The notes below the pieces were generated by a model. The model made no database searches. It saw only the letters and a program-made list of their open reading frames with translations, and was not told where the DNA came from. Shown piece after piece: positions 25,911 to 34,600 of a stretch of 39,386 nucleotides of DNA. The stretch covers positions 1 to 39,386 of the forward strand of contig JAZRFF010000015.1 of NCBI GenBank assembly GCA_045661225.1, given 5' to 3'. The position numbers were made by a program, and so were the translations under genes. Position 1 is the stretch's first letter; each line of letters starts with the position of its first letter. This stretch comes from HGM04593 sp045661225 (GTDB lineage Bacteria; Bacteroidota; Bacteroidia; Bacteroidales; Bacteroidaceae).

Positions 25911-27275
25911 TTATTTTCTATAGTTCTTGTGAAACTCGACCACCGCCTCTATGCCTTTTCGGAATATATCGAGATTGAAATTTTCGTTAGGCGAATGAAT
26001 GGCATCACTCTCAAGCCCGAAGCCCATAAGCACAGTCTTGATACCCAGGATTTTTTCAAAATCGCTTATTATAGGTATACTTCCACCACGACGCACTGCA
26101 AGAGGCTTCTTGCCGAACGCTTTTTCGAAACCCGCTTCGGCAGCTTTGTATGCCGGAAGGGTTATCGGGCAGACATACCCTTGCCCGCCGTGCATAGGCG
26201 TTACCTTTACCTTTACGCACTCGGGGGCTAGCGACGTGAAATAGTCGACAAACATCTGCGATATTTTCTCGTGGTCCTGATGCGCTACAAGACGACACGA
26301 CACTTTTGCACACGCCTTTGAGGGAAGCACCGTCTTACTACCCTCGCCTGTATAGCCGCCCCAAATGCCGCACACATCGAACGAAGGACGACAGCTGTTG
26401 CGTTCAAGCGTTGAATAGCCGCTCTCGCCGCGCAATGCGTTCACGTCGATAGCTGCTTTGTATTTATCTTCGTCAAAAGGAATCGACGCGAGCATAGCAC
26501 GTTCCTCGGCCGAAAGCTCTTCGACATCGTCGTAGAAGCCGGGGATTGTAATACGGCCATCAGCGTCGGTCATTTTTGCAAGCATTTCGCACAGAACGTT
26601 TATCGGGTTCGCAACAGCGCCGCCGAAATGCCCCGAATGAAGGTCTCTATTAGGGCCGGTAACCTCGACCTCCCAATAGGCAAGACCACGAAGCCCTGTT
26701 GTCAGCGACGGCAGTTCGGCGCCAAGCATACTCGTGTCGCTCACAAGAATAACATCGGCTGCAAGCAGTTGCTTATTCTCCTTAAGGAAGGCGTTGAGAC
26801 TTGGAGAGCCTATCTCCTCCTCGCCCTCAAAAATAAATTTCACATTATGCTTCAGCAGACCGTTCTTCACGACATATTCAAAGGCCTTTGCCTGAATCAT
26901 AGCCTGCCCTTTATCGTCGTCGGCACCGCGCGCCCAAATGCGACCGTCCTTTACAACCATCTCAAAAGGCGGCGTATTCCACAGTTCGAGCGGTTCGGCC
27001 GGCATCACGTCGTAGTGCGAATAAACAAGTACCGTAGGCGCCGACGGGTCGACAATCTTCTCGGCATACACAAGCGGATTGCCATTCGAGGGCATAATTT
27101 CGGCTCTGTCGGCACCCGACTCAAGAAGCAACTCTTTCCATCGCTCGGCGCACGCCGCAATATCGGACTTATGTTCAGCCTTGGCGCTAATGCTCGGGAT
27201 TTTTATCAGTGATTCCAGCTCGGCAAGGAAACGCTCTTCGTTCTCTTGTATATACTTTCTTACTTCCATATTCAT
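25911..27275 (-). CDS. M20 family dipeptidase (CNDP/PepV-like)
   Basis: 454 residues, a zinc metallopeptidase of the M20 family. Metal and catalytic residues are visible: H87 and D89 (YSHYDVMP), D120 (RGADDDKGQ), E152/E153 (FEGEEEIGS) and the later SDTSM motif. The dimerisation-domain histidine lies in DLHSGHFGG. Enzymes of this branch split dipeptides with broad specificity; no signal peptide is seen, so it is cytoplasmic. It stands alone with a well-formed promoter and terminator. Two in-frame ATGs (27275 and 27269) are both possible starts. Confidence 0.93.
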   Translation of the reverse strand: MNMEVRKYIQENEERFLAELESLIKIPSISAKAEHKSDIAACAERWKELLLESGADRAEIMPSNGNPLVYAEKIVDPSAPTVLVYSHYDVMPAEPLELWNTPPFEMVVKDGRIWARGADDDKGQAMIQAKAFEYVVKNGLLKHNVKFIFEGEEEIGSPSLNAFLKENKQLLAADVILVSDTSMLGAELPSLTTGLRGLAYWEVEVTGPNRDLHSGHFGGAVANPINVLCEMLAKMTDADGRITIPGFYDDVEELSAEERAMLASIPFDEDKYKAAIDVNALRGESGYSTLERNSCRPSFDVCGIWGGYTGEGSKTVLPSKACAKVSCRLVAHQDHEKISQMFVDYFTSLAPECVKVKVTPMHGGQGYVCPITLPAYKAAEAGFEKAFGKKPLAVRRGGSIPIISDFEKILGIKTVLMGFGLESDAIHSPNENFNLDIFRKGIEAVVEFHKNYRK

Positions 27276-27333
27276 TATTTGTTAAATTCAAAAAATTCCA
27301 CAATGCGGACATCATCTATCCTCACATATAGCG

Positions 27334-27364
27334 CAAAGATAGACAAACAGTGTTTATTTCCAAA
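27334..27364 (-). promoter_or_regulatory. Promoter of the M20 dipeptidase gene
   Basis: Minus strand TTTG (27361-27364), 19 bases, TATCTTTG (27334-27341): a perfect match to the Bacteroidota consensus. The leader would be about 50 bases. Confidence 0.8.
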
Positions 27365-27435
27365 AAAAAGATTGCCTAAATAATAATATGTTACACCCTC
27401 GCCAAAGTTTTTTTCACAAAAAAGAGTTTCAGTTT

Positions 27436-27466
27436 TTTGTTTTCTGTCGCATTTGCACTATCTTCG
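27436..27466 (+). promoter_or_regulatory. Promoter of the tRNA-Thr transcript
   Basis: TTTG (27436-27439), 19 bases, TATCTTCG (27459-27466). The tRNA begins about 150 bases downstream, so the primary transcript carries a long 5' leader. Confidence 0.75.
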
Positions 27467-27618
27467 CGGTCGCAAAGTTGCGGTTCACCCTTCCAAAGAG
27501 AGACAAGGAACTGTTTCAGGAGTAATTCCAAAGAGTGTAAGCAACTTTCAACAAAATGTTTTTAAACAGACAATTACCCGAGCCTCGAAATTCAATCCGA
27601 GACAATATTGGGGAATAA
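27467..27618 (+). other. 5' leader of the tRNA-Thr transcript
   Basis: About 145 bases of leader that must be removed by RNase P. It contains AAAGTTGC (27474-27481), complementary to GCAACTTT (27541-27548), and two copies of TTCCAAAGAG (27491-27500 and 27526-27535). No credible gene is seen; it might hold a small RNA or only a processing structure. Confidence 0.4.
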
Positions 27619-27691
27619 GCCGAATTAGCTCAGTTGGTAGAGCAACTCATTCGTAATGAGTAGGTCCGGGGTTCGAGTCCCCGACTCGGCT
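27619..27691 (+). tRNA. tRNA-Thr (anticodon CGT)
   Basis: A complete cloverleaf: acceptor GCCGAAT/ACTCGGC, D arm GCTC..GAGC, anticodon stem ACTCA/TGAGT with loop TTCGTAA, and T arm CGGGG-TTCGAGT-CCCCG. The anticodon CGT (27652-27654) reads the ACG codon for threonine. The 3' CCA is not encoded. The sixth acceptor pair is an A-C mismatch, which is unusual but tolerated in some tRNAs. Confidence 0.96.
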
Positions 27692-27729
27692 CAACAAAAA
27701 AATCCGCACGTGCGGATTTTTTTGTTGAG
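27690..27729. terminator. Terminator after tRNA-Thr
   Basis: A perfect 40-base palindrome (20-bp arms) starting at the last bases of the tRNA, core ATCCGCAC/GTGCGGAT, with a seven-T run on the right arm (27717-27723). Confidence 0.9.
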
Positions 27730-27851
27730 CCTGCAATGCGGTGCTACCTTGTATTTGATTTTAAAAGAGGTCGGGTATAGAAAAGCAAGCAAAAGTACCG
27801 TCTTTGCCGTAACTTCCACATAAAGCCCCGTTGCAAAAAAAGCCGAACAAA

Positions 27852-27882
27852 TTTGTCGTTCAACCCGCTTGCACTATATTTG
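27852..27882 (+). promoter_or_regulatory. Promoter of the trmN6-like gene
   Basis: TTTG (27852-27855), 19 bases, TATATTTG (27875-27882): an exact match to the Bacteroidota consensus. It sets the gene start at 27912, because an in-frame start at 27831 would lie upstream of transcription. Confidence 0.8.
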
Positions 27883-27911
27883 CCGGGAAAAACAGATTAC
27901 AAACAGACAGA

Positions 27912-28622
27912 ATGTCGAACAACTATTTCAAATTCAAACAATTTACAATCGAGCAAGAGGGGTGTGCAATGAAAGTCGGCACCGATGGCTGTTTGCTTGG
28001 GGGCTGGTTCAATTGCTCGCACAGCCGTCGTATTCTTGACATTGGTTGCGGCAGCGGACTAATCGCGCTTATGGCCGCACAACGTTGCGGCGCTCGAATA
28101 ACCGGTGTGGAAATTGACCCGCAGGCTGCAGCGCAAGCAAGGATAAACACAAACAAATCCCCCTGGAGCGACCGGGTAGAGATTGTTTGCGCCGACATTC
28201 TTGAGTTTGCAAGCTACGAGCCTTTTGACACCATAGTGAGCAACCCGCCCTACTTTGTAAACAGCCTCAAATGCGACGATAACTCGCGCACATTGGCGCG
28301 TCACAGCGACTCGCTCGGCTGCAGCAGTTTTTTTGCAAAGACCAAGGAGCTGCTCACCCCCGACGGAAGAGTGTCAATTGTTATACCTTGCGACATTCTC
28401 GGCGAGTGGCGCGACGCTGCGGCACTCAAAGGATTCTCGGCAAGCAGAATAGCGTATATAAAAACCACACCCCGCAAAGCCGCCAAGAGAGCGCTCGTTG
28501 AGTTCAAGCAAGCCTTAAACTGCGAGTTAGAGAAAAAAGAACTTATTTTAGAAGTTGCACCGGGGCAATACAGCAAAGACGCCGAGGATATTCTGCGAGA
28601 CTTTTATCTAAAGATTTTGTAA
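27912..28622 (+). CDS. tRNA1(Val) adenine-37 N6-methyltransferase-like (TrmN6/YfiC)
   Basis: 236 residues. It has the SAM-binding motif DIGCGSGLIAL (43-53), the acidic loop VEID (66-69) and the amino-methyltransferase motif NPPY (111-114). The N-terminal block FKFKQFTIEQEGCAMKVGTDG is typical of TrmN6/YfiC, which methylates A37 of tRNA1(Val) in E. coli. The target here is inferred. It acts in the cytoplasm. It is convergent with the lipid kinase gene, with only 10 bases between stops. ATG start at 27912, about 30 bases after the -7 box. Confidence 0.9.
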   Translation: MSNNYFKFKQFTIEQEGCAMKVGTDGCLLGGWFNCSHSRRILDIGCGSGLIALMAAQRCGARITGVEIDPQAAAQARINTNKSPWSDRVEIVCADILEFASYEPFDTIVSNPPYFVNSLKCDDNSRTLARHSDSLGCSSFFAKTKELLTPDGRVSIVIPCDILGEWRDAAALKGFSASRIAYIKTTPRKAAKRALVEFKQALNCELEKKELILEVAPGQYSKDAEDILRDFYLKIL

Positions 28623-28632
28623 ATATTTTTCT

Positions 28633-29586
28633 TTAAACATTCCCGGCTATAACATCATAAAATTGTCTGTAAAGAGGCACTGGTGCACAAGTACCGTCCC
28701 ACCCGGCTTCGGCAAGCACTTTAATACCCGAAGGAACAACCTCCACAAAAAGTTCGGCTTGCATTTCGCAGGGTTCGCCGTCGTAATGCACAGGCCCGGG
28801 CGCTTTTCTTTTTATCTTAACCCAACGGGCCGACAGGGAGGTCATATGGTCGCTAATATCGAATCTGTTGGCAAAAAGCTGCGCAACAATCTTAGGAACC
28901 TCTACCGGAGCAAAGGGCGACAGTATTGAAACATTCAACAACCCGTCACGCATAGACGCATAGGGTGCAATATAAGCGTTATTCCCATACTGCGACGCAT
29001 TGCCACAGGCTATTATAAAAGCCTTATAGTGTTTTTTAACGTGGTCAGCCTCAAGCTCATACACTTCGGGCTTATATTCAACCCAATCGAGAAGTGTTGT
29101 CTGTATATAGCTGAATATGCCACGGCGTGAAGCCTTTGAAAAGTGGTTGCTCACAAGCGCGTCGAACCCCACCCCGCAAGTACAGAAAAAAGGACGCCCA
29201 TTCAACTTGCCATAGTCAATAGAGACAATTTTGGCTGAATTGATAAATTCGACAGCCTTGCGGATATCGAGCGGCACACCCAGATGACGCGCAAAGCCAT
29301 TACCCGAACCGCAAGGAATAACCCCCATCGCCGTTTCGGAGTGCACAAGCGCACGGCCAACCTCATTTATAGTACCATCGCCGCCTACAGCAACAACAAT
29401 ATCCACGCCGTTCGCTACAGCCTCTTTCGCCAGCAAAGTTGCGTGACCGGCATACTGAGTGTAGACAATCGAGTGAATATATCTTTTTTTGTCAATATAT
29501 TTCCCAATCATCTGCACAACTTTTTTCTTTTTTTGAACCCCCGATTTTGGATTCACAAGAAACAGTATGCTCTCTCTGTTTTCCAC
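28633..29586 (-). CDS. Diacylglycerol kinase-family lipid kinase
   Basis: 317 residues, a DagK/YegS-type kinase. Motifs are NPKSG (12-16), the catalytic GGDGT loop (68-72, VAVGGDGTINEV) and PCGSGNGFARHLG (91-103). These enzymes phosphorylate diacylglycerol or related lipids at the membrane. The start is GTG (29584-29586), which leaves the usual 10 or so residues before NPKSG. It has its own probable promoter and is divergent from lon. Confidence 0.92.
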   Translation of the reverse strand: MENRESILFLVNPKSGVQKKKKVVQMIGKYIDKKRYIHSIVYTQYAGHATLLAKEAVANGVDIVVAVGGDGTINEVGRALVHSETAMGVIPCGSGNGFARHLGVPLDIRKAVEFINSAKIVSIDYGKLNGRPFFCTCGVGFDALVSNHFSKASRRGIFSYIQTTLLDWVEYKPEVYELEADHVKKHYKAFIIACGNASQYGNNAYIAPYASMRDGLLNVSILSPFAPVEVPKIVAQLFANRFDISDHMTSLSARWVKIKRKAPGPVHYDGEPCEMQAELFVEVVPSGIKVLAEAGWDGTCAPVPLYRQFYDVIAGNV

Positions 29587-29623
29587 TTTTACAAACTAAA
29601 ATCAGACTGTTTGAAAACTTTTG

Positions 29624-29654
29624 CAAAGTTAGTACAAATATACGATGCTGTAAA
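29624..29654 (-). promoter_or_regulatory. Probable promoter of the lipid kinase gene
   Basis: Minus strand TTTA (29651-29654), 19 bases, TAACTTTG (29624-29631, exact -7 match). The predicted leader is about 30 bases. Confidence 0.55.
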
Positions 29655-29756
29655 GCCGAAATGTTTAATAAATGTGTAAAATCTTTGTTTTTTATTATCG
29701 AGAGAAAAAAATCCGTCACTTATTTATTATATAAATATATATTATTACTTAAAAAA

Positions 29757-29788
29757 TTTCGGCGAATCGGCAAAAAATTGTAATTTCG
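29757..29788 (+). promoter_or_regulatory. Probable promoter of lon and downstream genes
   Basis: TTTC (29757-29760), 20 bases, TAATTTCG (29781-29788), a near match to the consensus. The ATG of lon is 50 bases downstream. I see no CIRCE-type inverted repeat here. Confidence 0.45.
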
Positions 29789-29837
29789 CAAATTGGAATA
29801 AAAAGAGACTTAACAATCATAAGAACAAGATTGAAAG

Positions 29838-32294
29838 ATGAGAAAGAAAGAAAATGAAATAATACCCGTTGAAGAGAATTTTGAAGAGAACGGTTTTTCA
29901 CTGATTGCCGACTTTCCCGAAGGTGGTATAAACCAGGAACAAAGCGAATTTTCAAACATCGTAATGCCTGTACTGCCTTTGCGCAATATGGTGTTGTTCC
30001 CATCGACTTTGCTTCCCGTATCTGTAGGCAGGGAGTCGTCGCTCAAACTCGTGAAAAAACTCGCCAAGAGCAAAGAGACAATGGCTGTCGTATGCCAAAA
30101 AGACCCATCGGTCGATGAGCCGGGTTTCGACGACCTGCATCATATAGGTACAACGGCAAAGATTCTGCGCGTATTCGATATGCCCGACCACTCGACTACT
30201 GTAATTTTGCAAGGAATACAAAAGATTGAACTTACAAAGATTGTTGACAGCACCCCGTTTATGCGTGGCGAGGTCAGCAGCATAATTGAATCGAACTTCG
30301 AGAAGAGCGAGGAATTTGACCTCTTAATGGAGAACTGCCGCAATACTGCGCTAAAGATTTTCAAATCATCGGGCAGCCTTAACGAAGCGACTTTTGCAAT
30401 CAAGAATATGGAGAGCGGTTCGCAACTCGTAAACTTTCTGTGCGCAAACATAAAGATGCCTCTGCTTGAGAAAATGTCACTTCTCAAGGAGAATTACATA
30501 ACAGAGCGCGCTTACCACCTGCTTACCGTTCTTGACCACGAGAGACAGCTTGCCGAGCTTCAGCAAAAAATACAGCAGAGGACTCACCAGGACCTTGACC
30601 AACAGCAGCGCGAATACTATTTGCAGCAACAAATAAAGAATATACAAGAGGAGCTTGGCGGCAGCATTCAGGACCAGGACGCCATTGAGTTGCGCAACAA
30701 GGCAAGCAACAAAATGTGGAGTCCCGAGATTGACGAGATTTTTGAAAAAGAGATTGCAAAGCTCGAGCGCATAAACCCGCAGAGCCCCGACTACCACGTA
30801 CAGCTCAACTATCTGCAGATGTTCGTAAGCCTGCCGTGGGGCGAATGTACCGTCGACAATCTCGACATAAACAACGCACGCAAAGTATTGGACAAGGACC
30901 ACTATGGCCTTGACAAGGTAAAAGAGAGAATTCTTGAGCATCTTGCGGTTATTAAGATGCGAGGAGACCTCAAGTCGCCCATCATCTGTCTCTATGGCCC
31001 TCCGGGAGTGGGTAAGACCTCACTCGGAAAATCTATAGCCGAGGCTCTCAAACGCAAATATGTGCGCGTGTCACTGGGTGGCGTACACGATGAGTCGGAG
31101 ATTCGCGGACACCGCAAGACCTATGTGGGTGCAATGCCCGGACGAATACTCAAGAACCTTGCAAAGGCCGGGTCGGACAACCCCGTCTTTATTCTCGACG
31201 AGATTGACAAAGTCGGACAAGCATCAATGCACGGCGACCCCTCATCGGCATTGCTCGAGGTATTGGACCCCGAACAGAACAAGAGTTTCCACGACAATTT
31301 CCTCGACACCGACTACGACCTCTCGAATGTGATGTTCATTGCAACAGCGAACAACCTTGGCAACATTCCTGCGCCGTTGCTCGACCGTATGGAACTTATA
31401 GAGGTCAGCGGTTACCTCACCGAGGAGAAGATTGAGATTGCCAAGCGCCACCTGATACCAAAAGAGAAAGAGGCCAACGGTGTGGCTAAAGAGAAAATAA
31501 CAATAAACAAGGCCGCTATTGAGCGTATTATCGAGGATTACACACGCGAATCGGGTGTAAGAACACTGGAAAAGAAAATCGGCAAGATATTCCGCCGTCT
31601 TGCGTGTCAAATGGCAACAACCGGTAAGTTCCAGATTACGACAGTGAAGCCTGCCGACCTAAAGGAGCTGCTCGGCGTAAAGGAATTCTCGCGTGACAAG
31701 TATCAAGGCAACAACTACGCAGGTGTTGTCACCGGCCTTGCTTGGACAGCAGTCGGCGGTGAGATACTTTTTATCGAGACAAGCCTCAGCCGTGGCAAGG
31801 GCGAGAAACTCACACTCACCGGAAACCTTGGCGATGTAATGAAGGAGTCGGCAATGCTCGCGCTTGAATATACAAAGTCGCACGCAGCCGAACTTGGAAT
31901 ACCATACGAGATTTTCGAAAAGTGGAACATACATCTGCACGTGCCCGAGGGTGCAATACCCAAAGATGGCCCGTCGGCCGGAATAACAATGGCAACAGCA
32001 TTGGTTTCGGCGCTCACACAACGCAAGGTTAAGCCAAACACTGCTATGACCGGTGAGATTACTCTACGCGGAAAGGTGCTCCCCGTGGGCGGTATAAAGG
32101 AGAAAATCCTTGCAGCAAAGCGTGCCGGAATAACCGATATAATCATTTGCGAAGAGAACAAGCGCAACATTGAGGCTATACCGGAAATGTACGTCACAGG
32201 GCTTACCTTCCATTATGTCAACGACATTAAGGAGGTTCTTGAGATTGCGTTGCTTAAGGAAAAGGTTAAAAACCCCATTAAACTGACAGAATAA
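29838..32294 (+). CDS. lon: ATP-dependent protease Lon (endopeptidase La)
   Basis: 818 residues. After an acidic N-terminal extension of about 40 residues comes the LON substrate-binding domain (about 43-240), a coiled-coil linker rich in Gln, then the AAA+ module with Walker A GPPGVGKT (387-394) and Walker B VFILDEID. The C-terminal protease domain has catalytic S713 (KDGPSAG) and K756 (GGIKEK), spaced by 43 as in E. coli. It degrades misfolded and regulatory proteins in the cytoplasm. It heads a six-gene run; tgt starts two bases after its stop. Confidence 0.98.
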   Translation: MRKKENEIIPVEENFEENGFSLIADFPEGGINQEQSEFSNIVMPVLPLRNMVLFPSTLLPVSVGRESSLKLVKKLAKSKETMAVVCQKDPSVDEPGFDDLHHIGTTAKILRVFDMPDHSTTVILQGIQKIELTKIVDSTPFMRGEVSSIIESNFEKSEEFDLLMENCRNTALKIFKSSGSLNEATFAIKNMESGSQLVNFLCANIKMPLLEKMSLLKENYITERAYHLLTVLDHERQLAELQQKIQQRTHQDLDQQQREYYLQQQIKNIQEELGGSIQDQDAIELRNKASNKMWSPEIDEIFEKEIAKLERINPQSPDYHVQLNYLQMFVSLPWGECTVDNLDINNARKVLDKDHYGLDKVKERILEHLAVIKMRGDLKSPIICLYGPPGVGKTSLGKSIAEALKRKYVRVSLGGVHDESEIRGHRKTYVGAMPGRILKNLAKAGSDNPVFILDEIDKVGQASMHGDPSSALLEVLDPEQNKSFHDNFLDTDYDLSNVMFIATANNLGNIPAPLLDRMELIEVSGYLTEEKIEIAKRHLIPKEKEANGVAKEKITINKAAIERIIEDYTRESGVRTLEKKIGKIFRRLACQMATTGKFQITTVKPADLKELLGVKEFSRDKYQGNNYAGVVTGLAWTAVGGEILFIETSLSRGKGEKLTLTGNLGDVMKESAMLALEYTKSHAAELGIPYEIFEKWNIHLHVPEGAIPKDGPSAGITMATALVSALTQRKVKPNTAMTGEITLRGKVLPVGGIKEKILAAKRAGITDIIICEENKRNIEAIPEMYVTGLTFHYVNDIKEVLEIALLKEKVKNPIKLTE

Positions 32295-32296
32295 CA

Positions 32297-33427
32297 GTGG
32301 AATTTAATTTATTACACACCGATAGCGGCAGCAAGGCACGCGCCGGAGTACTCAAAACCGGACACGGCGAAATTAAGACTCCTATTTTTATGCCGGTAGG
32401 CACAGTGGGGTCGGTAAAAGGCGTTCAGATACCCACTTTGAAGGAGGATATAAAGGCACAGATTATTCTGGGCAACACCTATCATCTTTATTTGCGCCCC
32501 GGGCTTGGAGTGCTCGAAAAAGCAGGCGGCCTACATAAGTTCAACGCGTGGGACCGCCCCATACTCACCGACAGTGGCGGTTTTCAGGTCTTCTCGCTTA
32601 AGGACATACGTAAAATGAGCGAGGAAGGCGTTGAGTTCCGTTCGCACATCGATGGTTCGAAGCATTTTTTCTCGCCCGAGAGCGTGATGGACATTGAGCG
32701 CAGCATTGGCGCCGATATTATTATGGCATTTGACGAATGTACCCCCGGTACAGCCGATTATGAATATGCAAAAAAGTCAATGGAGAGGACACACCGTTGG
32801 CTCGACAGATGCATTGCAAGGCTTGACGAGACTGAACCGATGTACGGGTACGAACAGCAACTGTTCCCCATCGTGCAGGGGTGTGTTTACCCCGACTTAC
32901 GCCGTCGTTCGGCCGAATATATAGCTTCAAAGGGCGCCGCCGGCAATGCCATTGGCGGTCTTGCCGTTGGCGAACCAGCCGAAAAGATGTACGAAATGAT
33001 TGAGGTTGTAAACGAGATTCTCCCAACCGACAAGCCCCGTTACCTGATGGGTGTAGGAACGCCTGCCAACATTCTCGAGGCCATAGAGCGTGGCGTGGAT
33101 ATGTTCGACTGCGTTATGCCTACACGCAATGGACGCAATGCGATGCTTTTCACCAAGCACGGAATAATAAATATGCGTAACGAGAAGTGGAAACACGACT
33201 ACTCCCCCATTGAAGAGGACGGAGCGTCGTTTGTCGACACACTCTACAGCAAGGCCTATCTGCGTCATCTTTTTGCAGCACAGGAACTATTAGCGCTTGA
33301 GATTGCATCTATTCACAATCTTGCATTCTATGTATGGCTGACACAAGAGGCACGCAAACATATTCTTGCCGACGATTATGCACGTTGGAAGCGCGAGATG
33401 CTTGTCGAAGTAACACGCAGGCTCTGA
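32297..33427 (+). CDS. tgt: tRNA-guanine transglycosylase, zinc cysteines absent
   Basis: 376 residues, the bacterial TGT length. It exchanges guanine-34 for preQ1 in queuosine-family tRNAs. The active-site aspartates are present: D92 (TDSGGFQVFS) and D271 (FDCVMPTRNGR), and the substrate loop GGLAVGEP is at 220-227. The usual zinc motif CxCxxC plus His is not there: the matching stretch is EEDGASFVDTLYSKAYLRHLF (about 306-326), with no Cys after C272, though the later His (H340, IHNL) remains. The start is GTG, two bases after the lon stop, implying translational coupling. Confidence 0.96.
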   Translation: MEFNLLHTDSGSKARAGVLKTGHGEIKTPIFMPVGTVGSVKGVQIPTLKEDIKAQIILGNTYHLYLRPGLGVLEKAGGLHKFNAWDRPILTDSGGFQVFSLKDIRKMSEEGVEFRSHIDGSKHFFSPESVMDIERSIGADIIMAFDECTPGTADYEYAKKSMERTHRWLDRCIARLDETEPMYGYEQQLFPIVQGCVYPDLRRRSAEYIASKGAAGNAIGGLAVGEPAEKMYEMIEVVNEILPTDKPRYLMGVGTPANILEAIERGVDMFDCVMPTRNGRNAMLFTKHGIINMRNEKWKHDYSPIEEDGASFVDTLYSKAYLRHLFAAQELLALEIASIHNLAFYVWLTQEARKHILADDYARWKREMLVEVTRRL

Positions 33428-33485
33428 TGATGACAAACAACAAAAGGCACAAATATTCAAAAAACCGACAAAAACAGACGCTTGA

Positions 33486-34589
33486 ATGAAATGGCTCGAA
33501 TACTTTAAGCTGAAGAAGCTCGACTGGTACATAATAAAGAAGTTTCTCGGCACATATTTCTTCTCGTTGGCGCTTATAATCGTTGTCATTGTGGTGTTCG
33601 ACTACAATGAGAAGATTGACAAGTTCGCCACCTCAAATGCTACGCTGCAAGAGATAATATTCGACTACTACGTCAACCTTGCGCCCTATTATGCAAACAC
33701 ATTCAGTGCCCTCTTTGTCTTTATTGCGGTTATATATTTCACATCGAAACTGGCCGACAATTCCGAGATTATTGCGATTTTCGCGTCGGGAGTGAGCTTC
33801 AGACGTCTGATGAAGCCCTATCTTGTAGCTGCCGGAATAATAGCCGCAATGACATTCTACCTTGGTGCTTATGTTATTCCGCAGGGCAACAAGACCAGAA
33901 TTGAATTTGAGCAGCAGCACAACAAGAAAAAGAAGACCGAGACTGCCGCGAACATACAAATAAAGATAAATGACAGCACTATCGCTTTTATAGAGAGGTA
34001 CGAGAGTCGCAACAATATGGGCTGGCGTTTCTCGCTCGATAAATTCGAGGGCAAGAAGCTTGTCTCACGCCTTACGGCCAACAATATTGCATACGACCCC
34101 GAGAGGCCGGGAGTGTGGCGAGCGCGTCGGTGGACAATAAGAGAGTTGCATAATGACAAGGAGATTATACGCTCCAGCAACCGTGAGATTTTAGACACGG
34201 TACTGCCATTGGACCCGTCCGATTTTCTAATCTCGGAAGATGAGCAAGAAACAATGACAAGCCCGCAGCTGAGTCGCTACATAGAAAAGCAGCAAGCAAG
34301 AGGTATAGGCAACATAAAGCCATTCGAGATTGAGTACCACAAGCGCATAGCAATGTCTTTTGCCGCGTTTATACTAACCATAATAGGAGCATCGCTGTCT
34401 TCGCGCAAGCGCAAAGGAGGTATGGGACTATCGCTTGGAGTAGGTCTTGCACTCAGTTTCTCATACATAATGTTCCAGACTGTGTCGTCGGCATTTGCCG
34501 AACATATGCCAGTGGCGCTTGCCGTATGGCTACCCAACATATTGTACACATTTATTGCGATATATCTTTATCGTAAAGCACCAAGATAA
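33486..34589 (+). CDS. LptF/LptG family (YjgP/YjgQ) permease
   Basis: 367 residues. Three hydrophobic segments near the N terminus (about 15-40, 60-85, 100-120), a large periplasmic domain (about 130-275), and three at the C terminus (about 280-365) give the LptF/LptG fold. These inner-membrane proteins work with LptB and LptC to move lipopolysaccharide to the outer membrane. Which of LptF or LptG this is cannot be told by eye. It follows tgt by 58 bases and precedes the helicase gene by 11. Confidence 0.88.
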   Translation: MKWLEYFKLKKLDWYIIKKFLGTYFFSLALIIVVIVVFDYNEKIDKFATSNATLQEIIFDYYVNLAPYYANTFSALFVFIAVIYFTSKLADNSEIIAIFASGVSFRRLMKPYLVAAGIIAAMTFYLGAYVIPQGNKTRIEFEQQHNKKKKTETAANIQIKINDSTIAFIERYESRNNMGWRFSLDKFEGKKLVSRLTANNIAYDPERPGVWRARRWTIRELHNDKEIIRSSNREILDTVLPLDPSDFLISEDEQETMTSPQLSRYIEKQQARGIGNIKPFEIEYHKRIAMSFAAFILTIIGASLSSRKRKGGMGLSLGVGLALSFSYIMFQTVSSAFAEHMPVALAVWLPNILYTFIAIYLYRKAPR

Positions 34590-34600
34590 ATTGAAAGACA

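Noticed and set aside
27453..27656. Plus-strand open frame running into tRNA-Thr
   Set aside because: It starts with a non-ATG codon inside the promoter and overlaps the tRNA, so it is chance.
27831..27911. Longer N terminus for the trmN6-like protein
   Set aside because: A perfect promoter (27852-27882) lies within it, and family similarity begins at 27912.
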